Shown piece by piece: positions 1 to 8,433 of a stretch of 64,000 bases of DNA. The notes beneath the pieces were generated by a model. The model saw only the letters and a program-made list of their open reading frames with translations, did no database searches and was not told where the DNA came from. The stretch spans positions 124,001-188,000 of the forward strand of contig NZ_VOGO01000001.1 of assembly GCF_007923355.1 (NCBI RefSeq), read 5' to 3'. Position numbers and translations under genes: made by a program. Source of the stretch: Falsiphaeobacter marinintestinus (lineage in GTDB: Bacteria > Pseudomonadota > Alphaproteobacteria > Rhodobacterales > Rhodobacteraceae). Within the stretch, counting starts at the first letter, position 1, and every line of letters starts with the position of its first letter.

Positions 1-433
1 CGGACCCGGTGCCGGATGTCGTCGGAACCAGGATCAATGGCAGGCGCGGCGCTTTTGCGTTGCCGACGCCATAGGCATCCTTGAGGGTTTGATTGCCAGT
101 GGCCAGCAGAGCCGCAAGTTTCGCAACATCAAGCGACGATCCCCCGCCAAGCCCGACAACGCCCTGTGCCCCGCTGTCAACGGCGGCATCTGCGCAAAAC
201 GTGACAACATTTTCTGGCGGGTCGGCTTTGACGTCCTGATACAAAGTGACCACGACCCCGGCGCTGTTTAACGCGGCCAGGGCGCGGTCGACGATGCCGG
301 TTGCCATCATGCCGGGGTCTGTGACCAGCAGCACGCGCGTGCCAATTTCATTTTTGACGATGTCGCCAAGCTGATCCAGAAGCCCGGGGCCAAAACGAAT
401 GCTTGGTGAAGTGTTGAAATTAAATGGCGTCAC
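1..433 (-). CDS. Iron-containing alcohol dehydrogenase, N-terminal part (cut by window edge)
   Basis: The minus strand from a GTG at 433 reads 144 residues without a stop and runs off the window. Two hallmarks of the iron-containing alcohol dehydrogenase / maleylacetate reductase superfamily are visible: the dinucleotide-binding GGGSSLDVAK at residues 96-105 and PTTSGTGS at 137-144. The metal-binding Asp and His residues lie off-window, so the substrate (alcohol, maleylacetate, hydroxyacid) cannot be told. An AAGGAA Shine-Dalgarno sits about 9 nt before the GTG; the nearby upstream ATG is in another frame. The gene diverges from ctaD. Confidence 0.88.
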   Translation of the reverse strand, partial: MTPFNFNTSPSIRFGPGLLDQLGDIVKNEIGTRVLLVTDPGMMATGIVDRALAALNSAGVVVTLYQDVKADPPENVVTFCADAAVDSGAQGVVGLGGGSSLDVAKLAALLATGNQTLKDAYGVGNAKAPRLPLILVPTTSGTGS

Positions 434-908
434 AGTGGAATTCCTTGAAGATCATGACTCGAAGGCCCGGGTGGTCATTGTGAGGGGCGCGGTAGTCGTC
501 AGCGCAGAACGAAGCAGTCAGATGCGGTCGGCTTCTTGAAGTCTTGGGTCTCAAATCAAAATTTGGGTCGGCACATTCTCTGGGGTGACTTCCATCGAAG
601 ATCTGGCTGCAAGCGTCATCTTGTAAGAAAGAATGCGGACAAGAAACCCCAAAACAAGCCCGTACTCATTAAGAATGCATGGTCATTGTGCAGGGGCCCG
701 GGCCTTTGCCCGTTTCGCCGAACGCCTGATTTGACAGACCGAACAAGAGCCGACGGATAAGAAGACCCCTGCAAGTCTGGCCGATCACGCGGCGGTTAAG
801 GGCTTGGCACGGGTTTTCACAGCGTCGATCACCAAGATCCGCACAGGACGAAGGTGCCGATTGAGCAGGCAAACGACGGCGCGGTTCAAGGAGGCGCGTC
901 AATTTATC

Positions 909-922
909 TTGATCCATATCAA
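909..922. promoter_or_regulatory. FNR/FnrL-type binding site upstream of ctaD
   Basis: The sequence TTGATCCATATCAA is a perfect match to the FNR-family consensus TTGAT-N4-ATCAA. Its centre is about 107 bases before the ctaD start and about 10 bases upstream of a possible -35 element. FnrL is the oxygen-sensing regulator of Rhodobacteraceae respiratory genes, so oxygen control of this aa3 oxidase gene is a reasonable inference. Whether it activates or represses cannot be read from the sequence. Confidence 0.75.
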
Positions 923-931
923 ATTCGACCA

Positions 932-960
932 TTGAAGCACCCCGCTCAGCATTCTAAAAC
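932..960 (+). promoter_or_regulatory. Possible sigma70-type promoter of ctaD
   Basis: TTGAAG at 932-937 and TAAAAC at 955-960 are separated by 17 bases, giving four of six matches to each consensus hexamer. Transcription would begin near 967. The FNR-type box would then be centred near -51, which is not the classical -41.5 activating position. Confidence 0.4.
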
Positions 961-1022
961 TTGCATGAATTCGCGCGCGCTTCAGGCTTTTTGCGTGCGC
1001 CCCACGCAACAGGAGGCACCCA

Positions 1023-2696
1023 ATGGCAGACGCAGCCATTCACGGGCACGAGCATGAAGACGAGCGCGGTTTCTTTACCCGTTGGTTCATGTCTACGAAC
1101 CACAAGGATATCGGCATCCTTTATCTGGTCGTTTCGGCGATCGTAGGTCTGATTTCCGTTACTTTTACCGTATTTATGCGCTTGGAGCTAATGGATCCCG
1201 GCGTTCAGTACATGTGCCTCGAAGGCTTCCGCATGTTTGGCGGCGGTGGGGCTGAATGTACCCCCAACGGGCACCTTTGGAACGTTCTAATCACCTATCA
1301 CGGCGTTCTGATGATGTTCTTCGTGGTGATTCCCGCGCTGTTCGGCGGATTCGGCAACTATTTCATGCCGCTGCAGATCGGCGCGCCGGATATGGCGTTC
1401 CCGCGGCTGAACAACCTGTCGTTCTGGCTGTATGTGGCCGGGACATCGCTGGGTGTGGCTTCGATGCTGAGCCCCGGTGGTAACGACCAGCTTGGATCGG
1501 GCGTCGGATGGGTTCTGTACCCGCCTCTGTCCACCACCGAGGGCGGCATGTCGATGGATCTGGCGATCTTCGCGGTGCACGTTTCGGGTGCCTCGTCGAT
1601 CCTGGGTGCGATCAACATGATCACCACCTTCCTGAACATGCGTGCCCCCGGCATGACCCTGTTCAAGGTGCCGCTGTTCTCGTGGTCGATCTTTGTCACA
1701 GCCTGGCTGATCTTGCTGTCGCTGCCGGTTCTGGCGGGCGCCATCACCATGCTGCTGATGGATCGCAACTTTGGCTTTACGTTCTTTGATCCTGCCGGTG
1801 GCGGCGATCCGGTCCTGTACCAACACATCCTGTGGTTCTTTGGTCACCCCGAAGTGTACATCGTGATCCTGCCGGGCTTTGGTATCATCAGCCACGTGAT
1901 CGCCACGTTCTCGCGCAAGCCGGTGTTCGGCTATCTGCCGATGGTCTGGGCGATCATTGCGATTGGCGCACTGGGCTTTGTCGTGTGGGCGCACCACATG
2001 TACACCGTCGGCATGTCGCTGAACCAACAGGCGTACTTCATGTTGGCAACGATGGTCATCGCGGTGCCGACAGGCGTCAAGATCTTCAGCTGGATTGCCA
2101 CGATGTGGAGCGGTTCGCTTGAGTTCAAGGCACCTATGATGTTCGCACTGGGCTTCCTGGTTCTGTTCACCGTGGGTGGCGTGACCGGCATCGTTCTGTC
2201 GCAGACCGCCGTGGACCGGGCCTATCACGACACTTACTATGTCGTTGCGCACTTCCACTATGTGATGAGCCTGGGTGCCGTGTTCGCGATTTTCGCTGGC
2301 ATCTACTTCTACTTCGGCAAGATGACGGGTCGCCAGTACAACGAGTTCTGGGCACACGTGCACTTCTGGACGTTCTTTATCGGCGCAAACCTGACCTTCT
2401 TCCCTCAGCACTTCCTGGGTCGTCAGGGCATGCCGCGTCGTTACATCGACTATCCGGAAGCCTTCGCATACTGGAACAAGGTTTCGTCCTATGGCGCCTT
2501 GCTGTCGTTTGCCTCGTTCCTGCTGTTCTTCGGTATCATGTTCCACGCCTTGCTGCGCGGCGCGAAAATCACCGAGAACAACTATTGGAACGAATACGCG
2601 GACACGCTGGAATGGACCCTGCCTTCGCCGCCGCCTGAGCACACGTTCGAGCAGCTGCCGAAGCAGGAAGACTGGGACAAGGGCCACGCACACTAA
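1023..2696 (+). CDS. ctaD: Cytochrome c oxidase subunit I, aa3 type
   Basis: Catalytic subunit of the terminal aa3 cytochrome c oxidase: it reduces oxygen to water and pumps protons across the cytoplasmic membrane. At 557 residues it has normal length and 12 expected membrane helices. Haem and copper ligands are present: His93 for haem a, His275 and His324/325 for CuB, His410 for haem a3 and His412 for haem a. The numbering is offset by nine from the Rhodobacter sphaeroides enzyme. D-channel residues Asp123 and Glu277 (in GHPEVY) and K-channel Lys353 are intact, so it should pump. An AGGAGG site lies 7 nt before the ATG. It stands alone here; no ctaC, ctaB or ctaE is in the window. A strong terminator follows. 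Confidence 0.98.
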   Translation: MADAAIHGHEHEDERGFFTRWFMSTNHKDIGILYLVVSAIVGLISVTFTVFMRLELMDPGVQYMCLEGFRMFGGGGAECTPNGHLWNVLITYHGVLMMFFVVIPALFGGFGNYFMPLQIGAPDMAFPRLNNLSFWLYVAGTSLGVASMLSPGGNDQLGSGVGWVLYPPLSTTEGGMSMDLAIFAVHVSGASSILGAINMITTFLNMRAPGMTLFKVPLFSWSIFVTAWLILLSLPVLAGAITMLLMDRNFGFTFFDPAGGGDPVLYQHILWFFGHPEVYIVILPGFGIISHVIATFSRKPVFGYLPMVWAIIAIGALGFVVWAHHMYTVGMSLNQQAYFMLATMVIAVPTGVKIFSWIATMWSGSLEFKAPMMFALGFLVLFTVGGVTGIVLSQTAVDRAYHDTYYVVAHFHYVMSLGAVFAIFAGIYFYFGKMTGRQYNEFWAHVHFWTFFIGANLTFFPQHFLGRQGMPRRYIDYPEAFAYWNKVSSYGALLSFASFLLFFGIMFHALLRGAKITENNYWNEYADTLEWTLPSPPPEHTFEQLPKQEDWDKGHAH

Positions 2697-2716
2697 GCGG
2701 CCCCTGCAGATCGAAG

Positions 2717-2748
2717 AAAGGCCCCGCCATTGTGCGGGGCCTTTTTTT
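2717..2748 (+). terminator. Rho-independent terminator of ctaD
   Basis: An 11-bp perfect stem (AAAGGCCCCGC with its complement) closes a 6-nt loop and runs into seven Ts. It lies 21 nt after the ctaD stop codon, so the ctaD transcript should end here. Confidence 0.9.
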
Positions 2749-2816
2749 GGATGGCCTGCGTCACCTGCCCCGACAAGACGTCATTGTTTGATCAGCTGTG
2801 GTCCGGTCTGATCCTG

Positions 2817-2849
2817 CACAGGCAGGTTTTTGCCCGCCTGTGGTTTTTT
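2817..2849 (+). terminator. Second terminator-like hairpin ahead of the DUF2244 gene
   Basis: CACAGGC (2817-2823) pairs with GCCTGTG (2836-2842) across a 12-nt loop, followed by G and six Ts. It sits between the ctaD terminator and the next gene on the same strand. It could be a back-up terminator, or it could end a short transcript started between the two hairpins. Confidence 0.6.
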
Positions 2850-2902
2850 CGCCCCGGTGACCTTTTTCTCAACTGGCCTCGGTACAGCGACGTGCTAAAT
2901 AC

Positions 2903-3430
2903 ATGCGCGATATGCCATATGACTGGATCAAACCCGACACCCCTTCGGACACACGTGAGTTGCATGTGTGGCCGCACCAATCCCTTCCTCCCAAGGGTTT
3001 GGCCGTGGTCGTGATGAGTGTGTATTTGCTGATCACGATCCCGCTGTTCGGGCTTTTGGGATCTGTCGCATTCTGGGGCATCCTGCCTTTCGCCATGCTG
3101 GCGGTGGCCGGCATCTGGTATGCCCTGAATCGCAGCTATCATGATAGGCGGATCATGGAAGTGCTGACGCTGACCCATGACACGGCGCATCTTGTGCGTC
3201 GCAACCCGAATGGGGAAACCCAGGAATGGGACTGCAATCGGTACTGGGCCACGCCCGAGATGCACAAGAAAGGCGGCCCCGTTCCTTACTACGTTACGCT
3301 TAGAGGGGGTGGCCGCGAAGTCGAGATCGGCGCCTTCCTTTCCGAGGATGAGCGGATCGAACTATATGACGATCTGATCCGCGAGATACGCCCAAACGAG
3401 CCACGCGGTCCGACCACAGTTCCACGTTAG
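2903..3430 (+). CDS. DUF2244 family membrane protein
   Basis: A 175-residue protein resembling DUF2244, a family common in alphaproteobacteria and often found near cytochrome oxidase genes. Two adjacent hydrophobic segments at about residues 31-55 and 57-77 form a membrane hairpin. The remainder is soluble and ends in charged residues. The molecular function is unknown. The start is uncertain because neither ATG 2903 nor ATG 2912 has a clear Shine-Dalgarno. Two terminators separate it from ctaD, so it is probably transcribed on its own. Confidence 0.85.
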   Translation: MRDMPYDWIKPDTPSDTRELHVWPHQSLPPKGLAVVVMSVYLLITIPLFGLLGSVAFWGILPFAMLAVAGIWYALNRSYHDRRIMEVLTLTHDTAHLVRRNPNGETQEWDCNRYWATPEMHKKGGPVPYYVTLRGGGREVEIGAFLSEDERIELYDDLIREIRPNEPRGPTTVPR

Positions 3431-3467
3431 CCCGTCTTAACGGTTTCTGACGCTAATTCGCATCGGT

Positions 3468-3872
3468 ATGGAATTTTGCGAGATTGCGGCACCAAAGTGC
3501 AGCAAAAGCAGTTGGTTTGCTTCGGAGCTAAAGAATCTGAGCACCGTTTCCAGGATCTTGACCGGTTCAATCTCTGCTATGGTCCTTGTGGCTTGCAGCC
3601 CGACAACTTCCCCACTTAACCGAACAAACGAACAAAATGCCCTTGCAATGGCCGCGCTGTCCTCCATGGGCACCGTTTGCGGGGTAAATGGCGCAGACGC
3701 GTTTCAAAACCGCTTCATCATATACGTGCAGGATGAAAAAGGCGTCACGGATGAGGGTGTGACCAGAATCAATGAAATTTTCGACAGAGCCAGTGTGTTT
3801 ATGAAAGACGAGCTTTCCGACCCTGCCAAGAAAGCTGAGATATGCGAGAGCGATCGTGAAAAAATTTTTTAA
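3468..3872 (+). CDS. Putative small lipoprotein, unknown function
   Basis: An open frame of 134 codons with a hydrophobic stretch ending in the lipobox-like LVAC-S (Cys43), followed by about 90 polar residues. This suggests export and lipid attachment. The 42 residues before the cysteine are long and unusual for a signal peptide, so the real start is probably an internal alternative codon; no clear ribosome site decides it. I do not recognise the mature domain. No operon partner is obvious. Confidence 0.5.
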   Translation: MEFCEIAAPKCSKSSWFASELKNLSTVSRILTGSISAMVLVACSPTTSPLNRTNEQNALAMAALSSMGTVCGVNGADAFQNRFIIYVQDEKGVTDEGVTRINEIFDRASVFMKDELSDPAKKAEICESDREKIF

Positions 3873-4188
3873 AAGTCATTCAGGACGGCATCAATGGACA
3901 GTTCCTGACCTAGTTTGCCACTCTGAGTCATTGAACCAGACGTTTGGCAGTTCTTAGTCGCGCCAAAACCTCCTCGATCTTTCTAAAAGCGAGCGTTTCC
4001 ACGCTAGAACACCCTAGACCGACGCCAGAAAAGCCTCCAACCCAACCTCTTGAATTCGCCGGGTATGGTCTTTTAGCAGCCAGCACCGCTGTTGGCACAT
4101 AGCCGGGTCTTAACCATCAGACCGACTTATAGTGACTTGGCGCGGGAAATGTGCTGATGTTTGGAACAGCTTTCCAGAAGGATAATCA
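3873..4188. other. Intergenic region, nothing recognised
   Basis: These 316 bases lie between two small same-strand genes for exported proteins. I see no gene, tRNA or strong hairpin. An AAGGAT site near the end belongs to the downstream gene. Confidence 0.5.
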
Positions 4189-4587
4189 ATGTTCCCCTCG
4201 TTCAGGGTGATCGCAGTCACCGCATCAACTGTCCTTGCCATTCCATGCTTTGCTGACCCCTCATTGGAGTGCAGCACCCAAGCCTCGAGCCAGGTTGAAA
4301 TCGGCAATTGCATGACCAAAGCTGACGAAGGCACGCAAGCCGCATTGGCGCTGGCCTTGTCCTTTGCCAGGCAATCCGCTGAAAGCCTTGATGAAGTCAC
4401 TGGCCGCCCTGAAGCCGCAAAAGCGCTGGACACGGCCCAGGACGCTTGGGCCGCGTATCGGGACGCACATTGTGAGTTTGTTGGCAAAACGTTTGGAGGA
4501 GGGTCAGGTACCGGCATCGCCATACTGGGGTGCAGGATCAGCCTGACCCGGGCGCGAACGGACGTTTTGATGCAATTGGCCAACTGA
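4189..4587 (+). CDS. LprI/DUF1311-like periplasmic protein
   Basis: A 132-residue exported protein. Residues 1-22 form a signal peptide with an Ala-X-Ala-like cleavage site (CFA, then DPS). The mature part has the pattern of the DUF1311 / lysozyme-inhibitor LprI-like family: four cysteines, a central AWAAYRDAHC, and a final segment with a Cys, then LTRARTDVL. Some family members inhibit lysozyme; others have unknown roles. An AAGGA site precedes the ATG. It stands alone and converges on the GatB/YqeY gene. Confidence 0.8.
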   Translation: MFPSFRVIAVTASTVLAIPCFADPSLECSTQASSQVEIGNCMTKADEGTQAALALALSFARQSAESLDEVTGRPEAAKALDTAQDAWAAYRDAHCEFVGKTFGGGSGTGIAILGCRISLTRARTDVLMQLAN

Positions 4588-4644
4588 TTTTGACCGGCAG
4601 ATTCCACCGATCGCATGCGTTGACACTCAAAGGCGGGTGGTTGG

Positions 4645-5118
4645 CTATGGCGCGGTGTGCGTGCACAGCCGATCTTTGACCATCGGGCCGACTTTCCCGA
4701 AATCCATCTGGCCGTTGTACTGGCCTTTCAGCGCCGCCATGACCTTGCCCATGTCCCGAATCGATGACGCACCCGTGTCCGTCACCGCTTTGACGATGGC
4801 ATTGTCGATTTCGCCTTCGTTCAGCTGCTTGGGCAGAAACTCTTCAATCACCTGAATCTCCTGAAGCTCGCGTTCGGCCAGATCCAGCCGCCCGCCCTCT
4901 TCATAGGCGCGGGCACTTTCCTGCCTTTGCTTGGTCATTTTCGAAAGGATCGCAAGGACTTCGGCGTCGTTCACACCAACATCCAGACCCTCGCCGCGGG
5001 CGGCGATATCCTTGTCTTTGATAGCGGCATTGATCAGGCGCAACGTCGAGAGACGAGTCGCTGCCTTTTCCTTCATTGCCTGTTTTAGAGCCGTGTTGAC
5101 TCGTGTTCTCATATCCAT
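4645..5118 (-). CDS. GatB/YqeY domain protein
   Basis: A 157-residue helical protein of the YqeY family, which resembles the tRNA-binding tail of the amidotransferase subunit GatB. The role of stand-alone YqeY proteins is not settled; a tRNA-related role is inferred from the fold. I chose the ATG giving MDMRTRVNTALKQAM because family members begin this way; an ATG 18 bases upstream (5136) is also open. It diverges from carA, from which it is separated by about 180 bases. Confidence 0.88.
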   Translation of the reverse strand: MDMRTRVNTALKQAMKEKAATRLSTLRLINAAIKDKDIAARGEGLDVGVNDAEVLAILSKMTKQRQESARAYEEGGRLDLAERELQEIQVIEEFLPKQLNEGEIDNAIVKAVTDTGASSIRDMGKVMAALKGQYNGQMDFGKVGPMVKDRLCTHTAP

Positions 5119-5301
5119 CCGTTCATCCATCCCCATGGAAGCTCAGGTTCCCGACCTTATCGAAAGCGAAACCTTGGCACAAGCATTGCATTTCCATCTA
5201 AGTTATTGATAAATAACAATGTCCCAAAAAACACGCAGACTTGACCCCACGCACGCTTGCCCTTACCTATCCGACAATTTGTCCCACAGGAGAGTCGCGT
5301 C

Positions 5302-6468
5302 ATGGCCCATAATGCCCCGTCCAAGCCCACAGCCTGCCTGGCGCTGGCAGATGGTACCGTGTTCTATGGCACTGGGTTCGGCGCCACCGGACAGACCGTT
5401 GCCGAGCTGTGTTTCAACACCGCGATGACCGGATATCAGGAGATCATGACGGATCCCTCGTATGCCGGGCAGATCGTCACGTTCACCTTCCCACATATCG
5501 GCAATGTCGGCGTCAACGCGGAGGATGATGAAACCGCCGATCCGGTGGCTGCGGGCATGGTCGTCAAGTGGGATCCGACAACACCCAGCAACTGGCGCAG
5601 CACAGAAACGCTGAAAGCCTGGCTGGAAAGCCGGGGCCGGATCGCCATTGGCGGCATCGACACACGTCGGCTGACCCGCGCAATCCGTCAGCAAGGTGCA
5701 CCGCATGTGGCGCTGGCCCATGACCCCGAGGGGAACTTCGACATTGCGAAACTGGTGGCGGCAGCGCGCGGTTTTGCTGGCCTTGAAGGTATGGACCTGG
5801 CCAAAGACGTCACCTGTGCCCAGTCTTATCGCTGGGACGAGATGCGGTGGGCCTGGCCGGATGGCTACCCACGTCAGACAGCCCCCCAGCATAAGGTCGT
5901 TGCAATTGACTATGGCGCAAAGCGCAACATCCTGCGTTGCCTTGCCTCGGCAGGGTGCGACGTGACGGTTCTGCCGGCCTCAGCAACGGCGGAAGATGTG
6001 CTGGCGCATGATCCCGATGGTGTCTTTTTGTCGAACGGTCCCGGCGACCCTGCGGCCACCGGCGCATATGCGGTTCCCATGATCAAACAGATCCTGGATG
6101 ACACCGACCTGCCGGTTTTTGGTATTTGTCTTGGACATCAAATGCTGGCGCTCGCCTTGGGTGCAAAAACCGTAAAAATGAATCACGGCCATCACGGTGC
6201 CAACCATCCGGTCAAGGATGTCGATACTGGCAAAGTCGAGATCACGTCGATGAACCATGGCTTTGCAGTTGATGCCCAGACCTTGCCCAATGGCGTTGTT
6301 GAAACGCATCGGTCGCTGTTTGACGGATCGAATTGCGGTATCCGCATGTCTGACCGCCCGGTCTGGTCGGTTCAGCACCACCCCGAAGCCAGCCCGGGCC
6401 CGCAAGACAGTTTTTATCTGTTTGAGCGGTTTGCTGATGCAATGGCGCACCGCAAAGCCCCTGCCTGA
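5302..6468 (+). CDS. carA: Carbamoyl-phosphate synthase, small (glutaminase) subunit
   Basis: Hydrolyses glutamine and passes ammonia to CarB to make carbamoyl phosphate for arginine and pyrimidine synthesis. The 388 residues comprise an N-terminal CPSase small-chain domain (about 1-150, with FNTAMTGYQEI) and a class I glutamine amidotransferase domain. The triad is visible: Cys276 in FGICLGH, His360 and Glu362 in QHHPE. The ATG at 5302 follows AGGAG by about 8 nt; an in-frame ATG 45 bases upstream lacks this. carB is not in the window. Confidence 0.98.
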   Translation: MAHNAPSKPTACLALADGTVFYGTGFGATGQTVAELCFNTAMTGYQEIMTDPSYAGQIVTFTFPHIGNVGVNAEDDETADPVAAGMVVKWDPTTPSNWRSTETLKAWLESRGRIAIGGIDTRRLTRAIRQQGAPHVALAHDPEGNFDIAKLVAAARGFAGLEGMDLAKDVTCAQSYRWDEMRWAWPDGYPRQTAPQHKVVAIDYGAKRNILRCLASAGCDVTVLPASATAEDVLAHDPDGVFLSNGPGDPAATGAYAVPMIKQILDDTDLPVFGICLGHQMLALALGAKTVKMNHGHHGANHPVKDVDTGKVEITSMNHGFAVDAQTLPNGVVETHRSLFDGSNCGIRMSDRPVWSVQHHPEASPGPQDSFYLFERFADAMAHRKAPA

Positions 6469-6479
6469 GTGCAATTCGT

Positions 6480-6508
6480 TTTACAGTTAACCGCCAGTTA
6501 ACTGTAAA
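6480..6508. promoter_or_regulatory. Perfect inverted repeat containing a CtrA-type TTAA-N7-TTAA box
   Basis: TTTACAGTTAAC (6480-6491) and its exact complement (6497-6508) flank a 5-base spacer. Inside it TTAA, seven bases, TTAA (6487-6501) match the full CtrA consensus known from alphaproteobacteria. It lies 12 bases after carA and about 48 before the glycosyltransferase start. There is no T-tract, so it is more likely an operator than a terminator. Confidence 0.65.
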
Positions 6509-6549
6509 GGCTCAACTCTTTCGGGGCGTAACGGCCCCGGATACCCGAG

Positions 6550-8433
6550 ATGAGCGATCAGAACCTTCGGCTGATTTCCCCTGACCTGGCGATTCAGCCC
6601 GCCTTGCCGCGACGGCCGTTGGGCCGTGTTCTGGTTGATAACGGAGAGATTTCGCAGGATCAGCTGATCAAGGCGCTTAAGCTGCAGAAACGTCAGCAGG
6701 CGTTGTTGGGAGAGATCCTGTGCGCGCAAGGCTGGAGCAACAGCAACGCCATTGATGTTGCCCTGGCCGAACAGCACGGATTGCAGAAAATCTCGCTTGC
6801 TGCTGACGCCCCGCAACCGGGCCTGATCGATCTGAAGCCGGTCAGTTTCTGGATCCAGCATGGCGTGCTTCCATGGGCGCGCATCAGTTCCGTTTTGATG
6901 ATCGCGACGTCGCGGCCTGACCAATTCGACGCGGTCAAGGCTGCATTGGCAGGCAGCGCCGATGTGATCGTGCCGGTGCTGGCCGATGACACAGACATCG
7001 CGCGATGCACGGCCCGCCTGTTTCGCGATACTCTGGCGCAAGGCGCCAATACGCGGGTTCCGGAACGTTTCAGTTGCCGGACATGGACGCTGGAAAACCG
7101 CCTGCCGCTGGCCTTGGTTGCCTGCCTTGGGATCTTGCTGGCCATCCTCGCGCCGCTGTCCAGTCTAACGATTGCAACGGCTGCGGCCGTGTTGACGATG
7201 CTTTTGTTCACCGGACTCAAACTGGCCGGTTTGCTAGGGCATATGCTGGACAGTGTGTATCTGAATGCCCACGGATCGCCAAAGGTTGCCCAGACCGAGG
7301 TCAGGCTTCCGAAAGTCTCGATGCTGGTGCCGCTGTATCACGAACGCGAAATTGCCGGGGCGCTGGTCAACCGCCTGACCCGCCTGACCTATCCCAAAGA
7401 GCTGCTTGAGGTTCTGTTGGTGCTTGAGGAACATGACGACATCACCCGGCAGACGCTGTCAAAAACCGACCTGCCCCACTGGATGCGCGTCATCGAAGTT
7501 CCGGCGCATGGCGGGCTGACCACCAAACCAAGGGCGATGAATTATGCGCTGGATTTCTGCAAAGGCGAGATTGTCGGGGTCTGGGACGCCGAGGACGCCC
7601 CGGTGCCGGATCAGATCGAACGGGTGGTCCACCGGTTTGCGCAAGCCGGTGACACCGTTGCCTGCCTTCAGGGGATCCTGGATTTCTATAACCCGCGCAC
7701 CAACTGGCGGGCGCGGTGTTTCACCATCGAGTATTCCAGCTGGTTTCGCATTGTGCTGCCCGGCATTGCCCGCCTGGGCCTTGTGGTTCCCCTTGGTGGC
7801 ACGACGCTGTTTTTCAGACGCCGCACCCTGGTCAAACTGGGGGGATGGGACGCTCACAATGTCACCGAAGATGCCGATCTGGGGGTGCGTCTGTGCCGGG
7901 CCGGGTACCGGACCGAGCTGATCGACACGGTGACCTATGAAGAAGCCAACTGCCGCGCCTGGCCCTGGGTCAAACAGCGGTCACGGTGGTTGAAGGGGTT
8001 CATGGTGACCTATCTGGTGCACATGCGAAATCCGCTGCAATTGCTGCGCGATCTTGGGCCGTGGCGGTTTTTTGGCTTTCAGGCGTTCTTTTTGGGCACT
8101 CTGGGCCAGTTCCTGCTGGCCCCGTTGCTTTGGACGATGTGGCTGATGGCGTTCGGCGTGTGGCATCCGGTTCAGAGCGCGGTGCCCACAGGCCTGTTGT
8201 CGATTTCGGTCGGGCTGTTCGTGACTGTTGAAATTCTGTCGAACGCGATCGGAATGGCGGCCGTTTCGACCGCGCAACGTCGGTTCCTGATCCCATGGGT
8301 GCCAACGATGATGTTCTATCTGCCACTTGGGGTGCTGGCCGGGTACAAGGCATTGTATGAGCTGGTGTTTATCCCGTTCTACTGGGACAAGACCCAGCAC
8401 GGGCAAGCTGAAGAAGACCCCTCCGTATCGTGA
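6550..8433 (+). CDS. Membrane glycosyltransferase (GT2) with N-terminal MshEN/GspE_N-like domain
   Basis: A 627-residue inner-membrane glycosyltransferase of the cellulose-synthase-like GT2 superfamily. Residues about 22-75 contain two tandem LG-x(I/V)L repeats resembling MshEN/GspE_N, a domain that binds cyclic di-GMP in several proteins. Two helices follow (about 184-234), then the GT2 domain with DAED (346-349), TED (439-441) and QRSRW (476-480), then several C-terminal helices. It most likely polymerises or exports a polysaccharide; the sugar is unknown. No glycan operon surrounds it. E. coli NfrB pairs the same two modules, with MshEN at the other end. The stop codon abuts that of the convergent GntR gene. 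The start lacks a strong Shine-Dalgarno. Confidence 0.9.
   Translation: MSDQNLRLISPDLAIQPALPRRPLGRVLVDNGEISQDQLIKALKLQKRQQALLGEILCAQGWSNSNAIDVALAEQHGLQKISLAADAPQPGLIDLKPVSFWIQHGVLPWARISSVLMIATSRPDQFDAVKAALAGSADVIVPVLADDTDIARCTARLFRDTLAQGANTRVPERFSCRTWTLENRLPLALVACLGILLAILAPLSSLTIATAAAVLTMLLFTGLKLAGLLGHMLDSVYLNAHGSPKVAQTEVRLPKVSMLVPLYHEREIAGALVNRLTRLTYPKELLEVLLVLEEHDDITRQTLSKTDLPHWMRVIEVPAHGGLTTKPRAMNYALDFCKGEIVGVWDAEDAPVPDQIERVVHRFAQAGDTVACLQGILDFYNPRTNWRARCFTIEYSSWFRIVLPGIARLGLVVPLGGTTLFFRRRTLVKLGGWDAHNVTEDADLGVRLCRAGYRTELIDTVTYEEANCRAWPWVKQRSRWLKGFMVTYLVHMRNPLQLLRDLGPWRFFGFQAFFLGTLGQFLLAPLLWTMWLMAFGVWHPVQSAVPTGLLSISVGLFVTVEILSNAIGMAAVSTAQRRFLIPWVPTMMFYLPLGVLAGYKALYELVFIPFYWDKTQHGQAEEDPSVS

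Larger units (their letters stand above)
434..1022. other. Intergenic region between the dehydrogenase and ctaD
   Basis: These 589 bases lie between divergent genes. I find no convincing coding region: the small frames lack good starts, ribosome sites and recognisable protein. The half nearest ctaD carries the FNR-type box and promoter listed separately. The rest has no strong repeat or hairpin that I can see. Confidence 0.6.

Noticed and set aside
669-936. Possible small gene or gene remnant before ctaD, on either strand
   Set aside because: The plus-strand frame with LADHAAVKGLARVFTASI lacks a start codon, and the minus frame is not protein-like. It overlaps the FNR box and promoter.
1287-2693. 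Long antisense open frame opposite ctaD
   Set aside because: It is rich in Arg, His and Gln, has no recognisable domain and mirrors the codon bias of ctaD.
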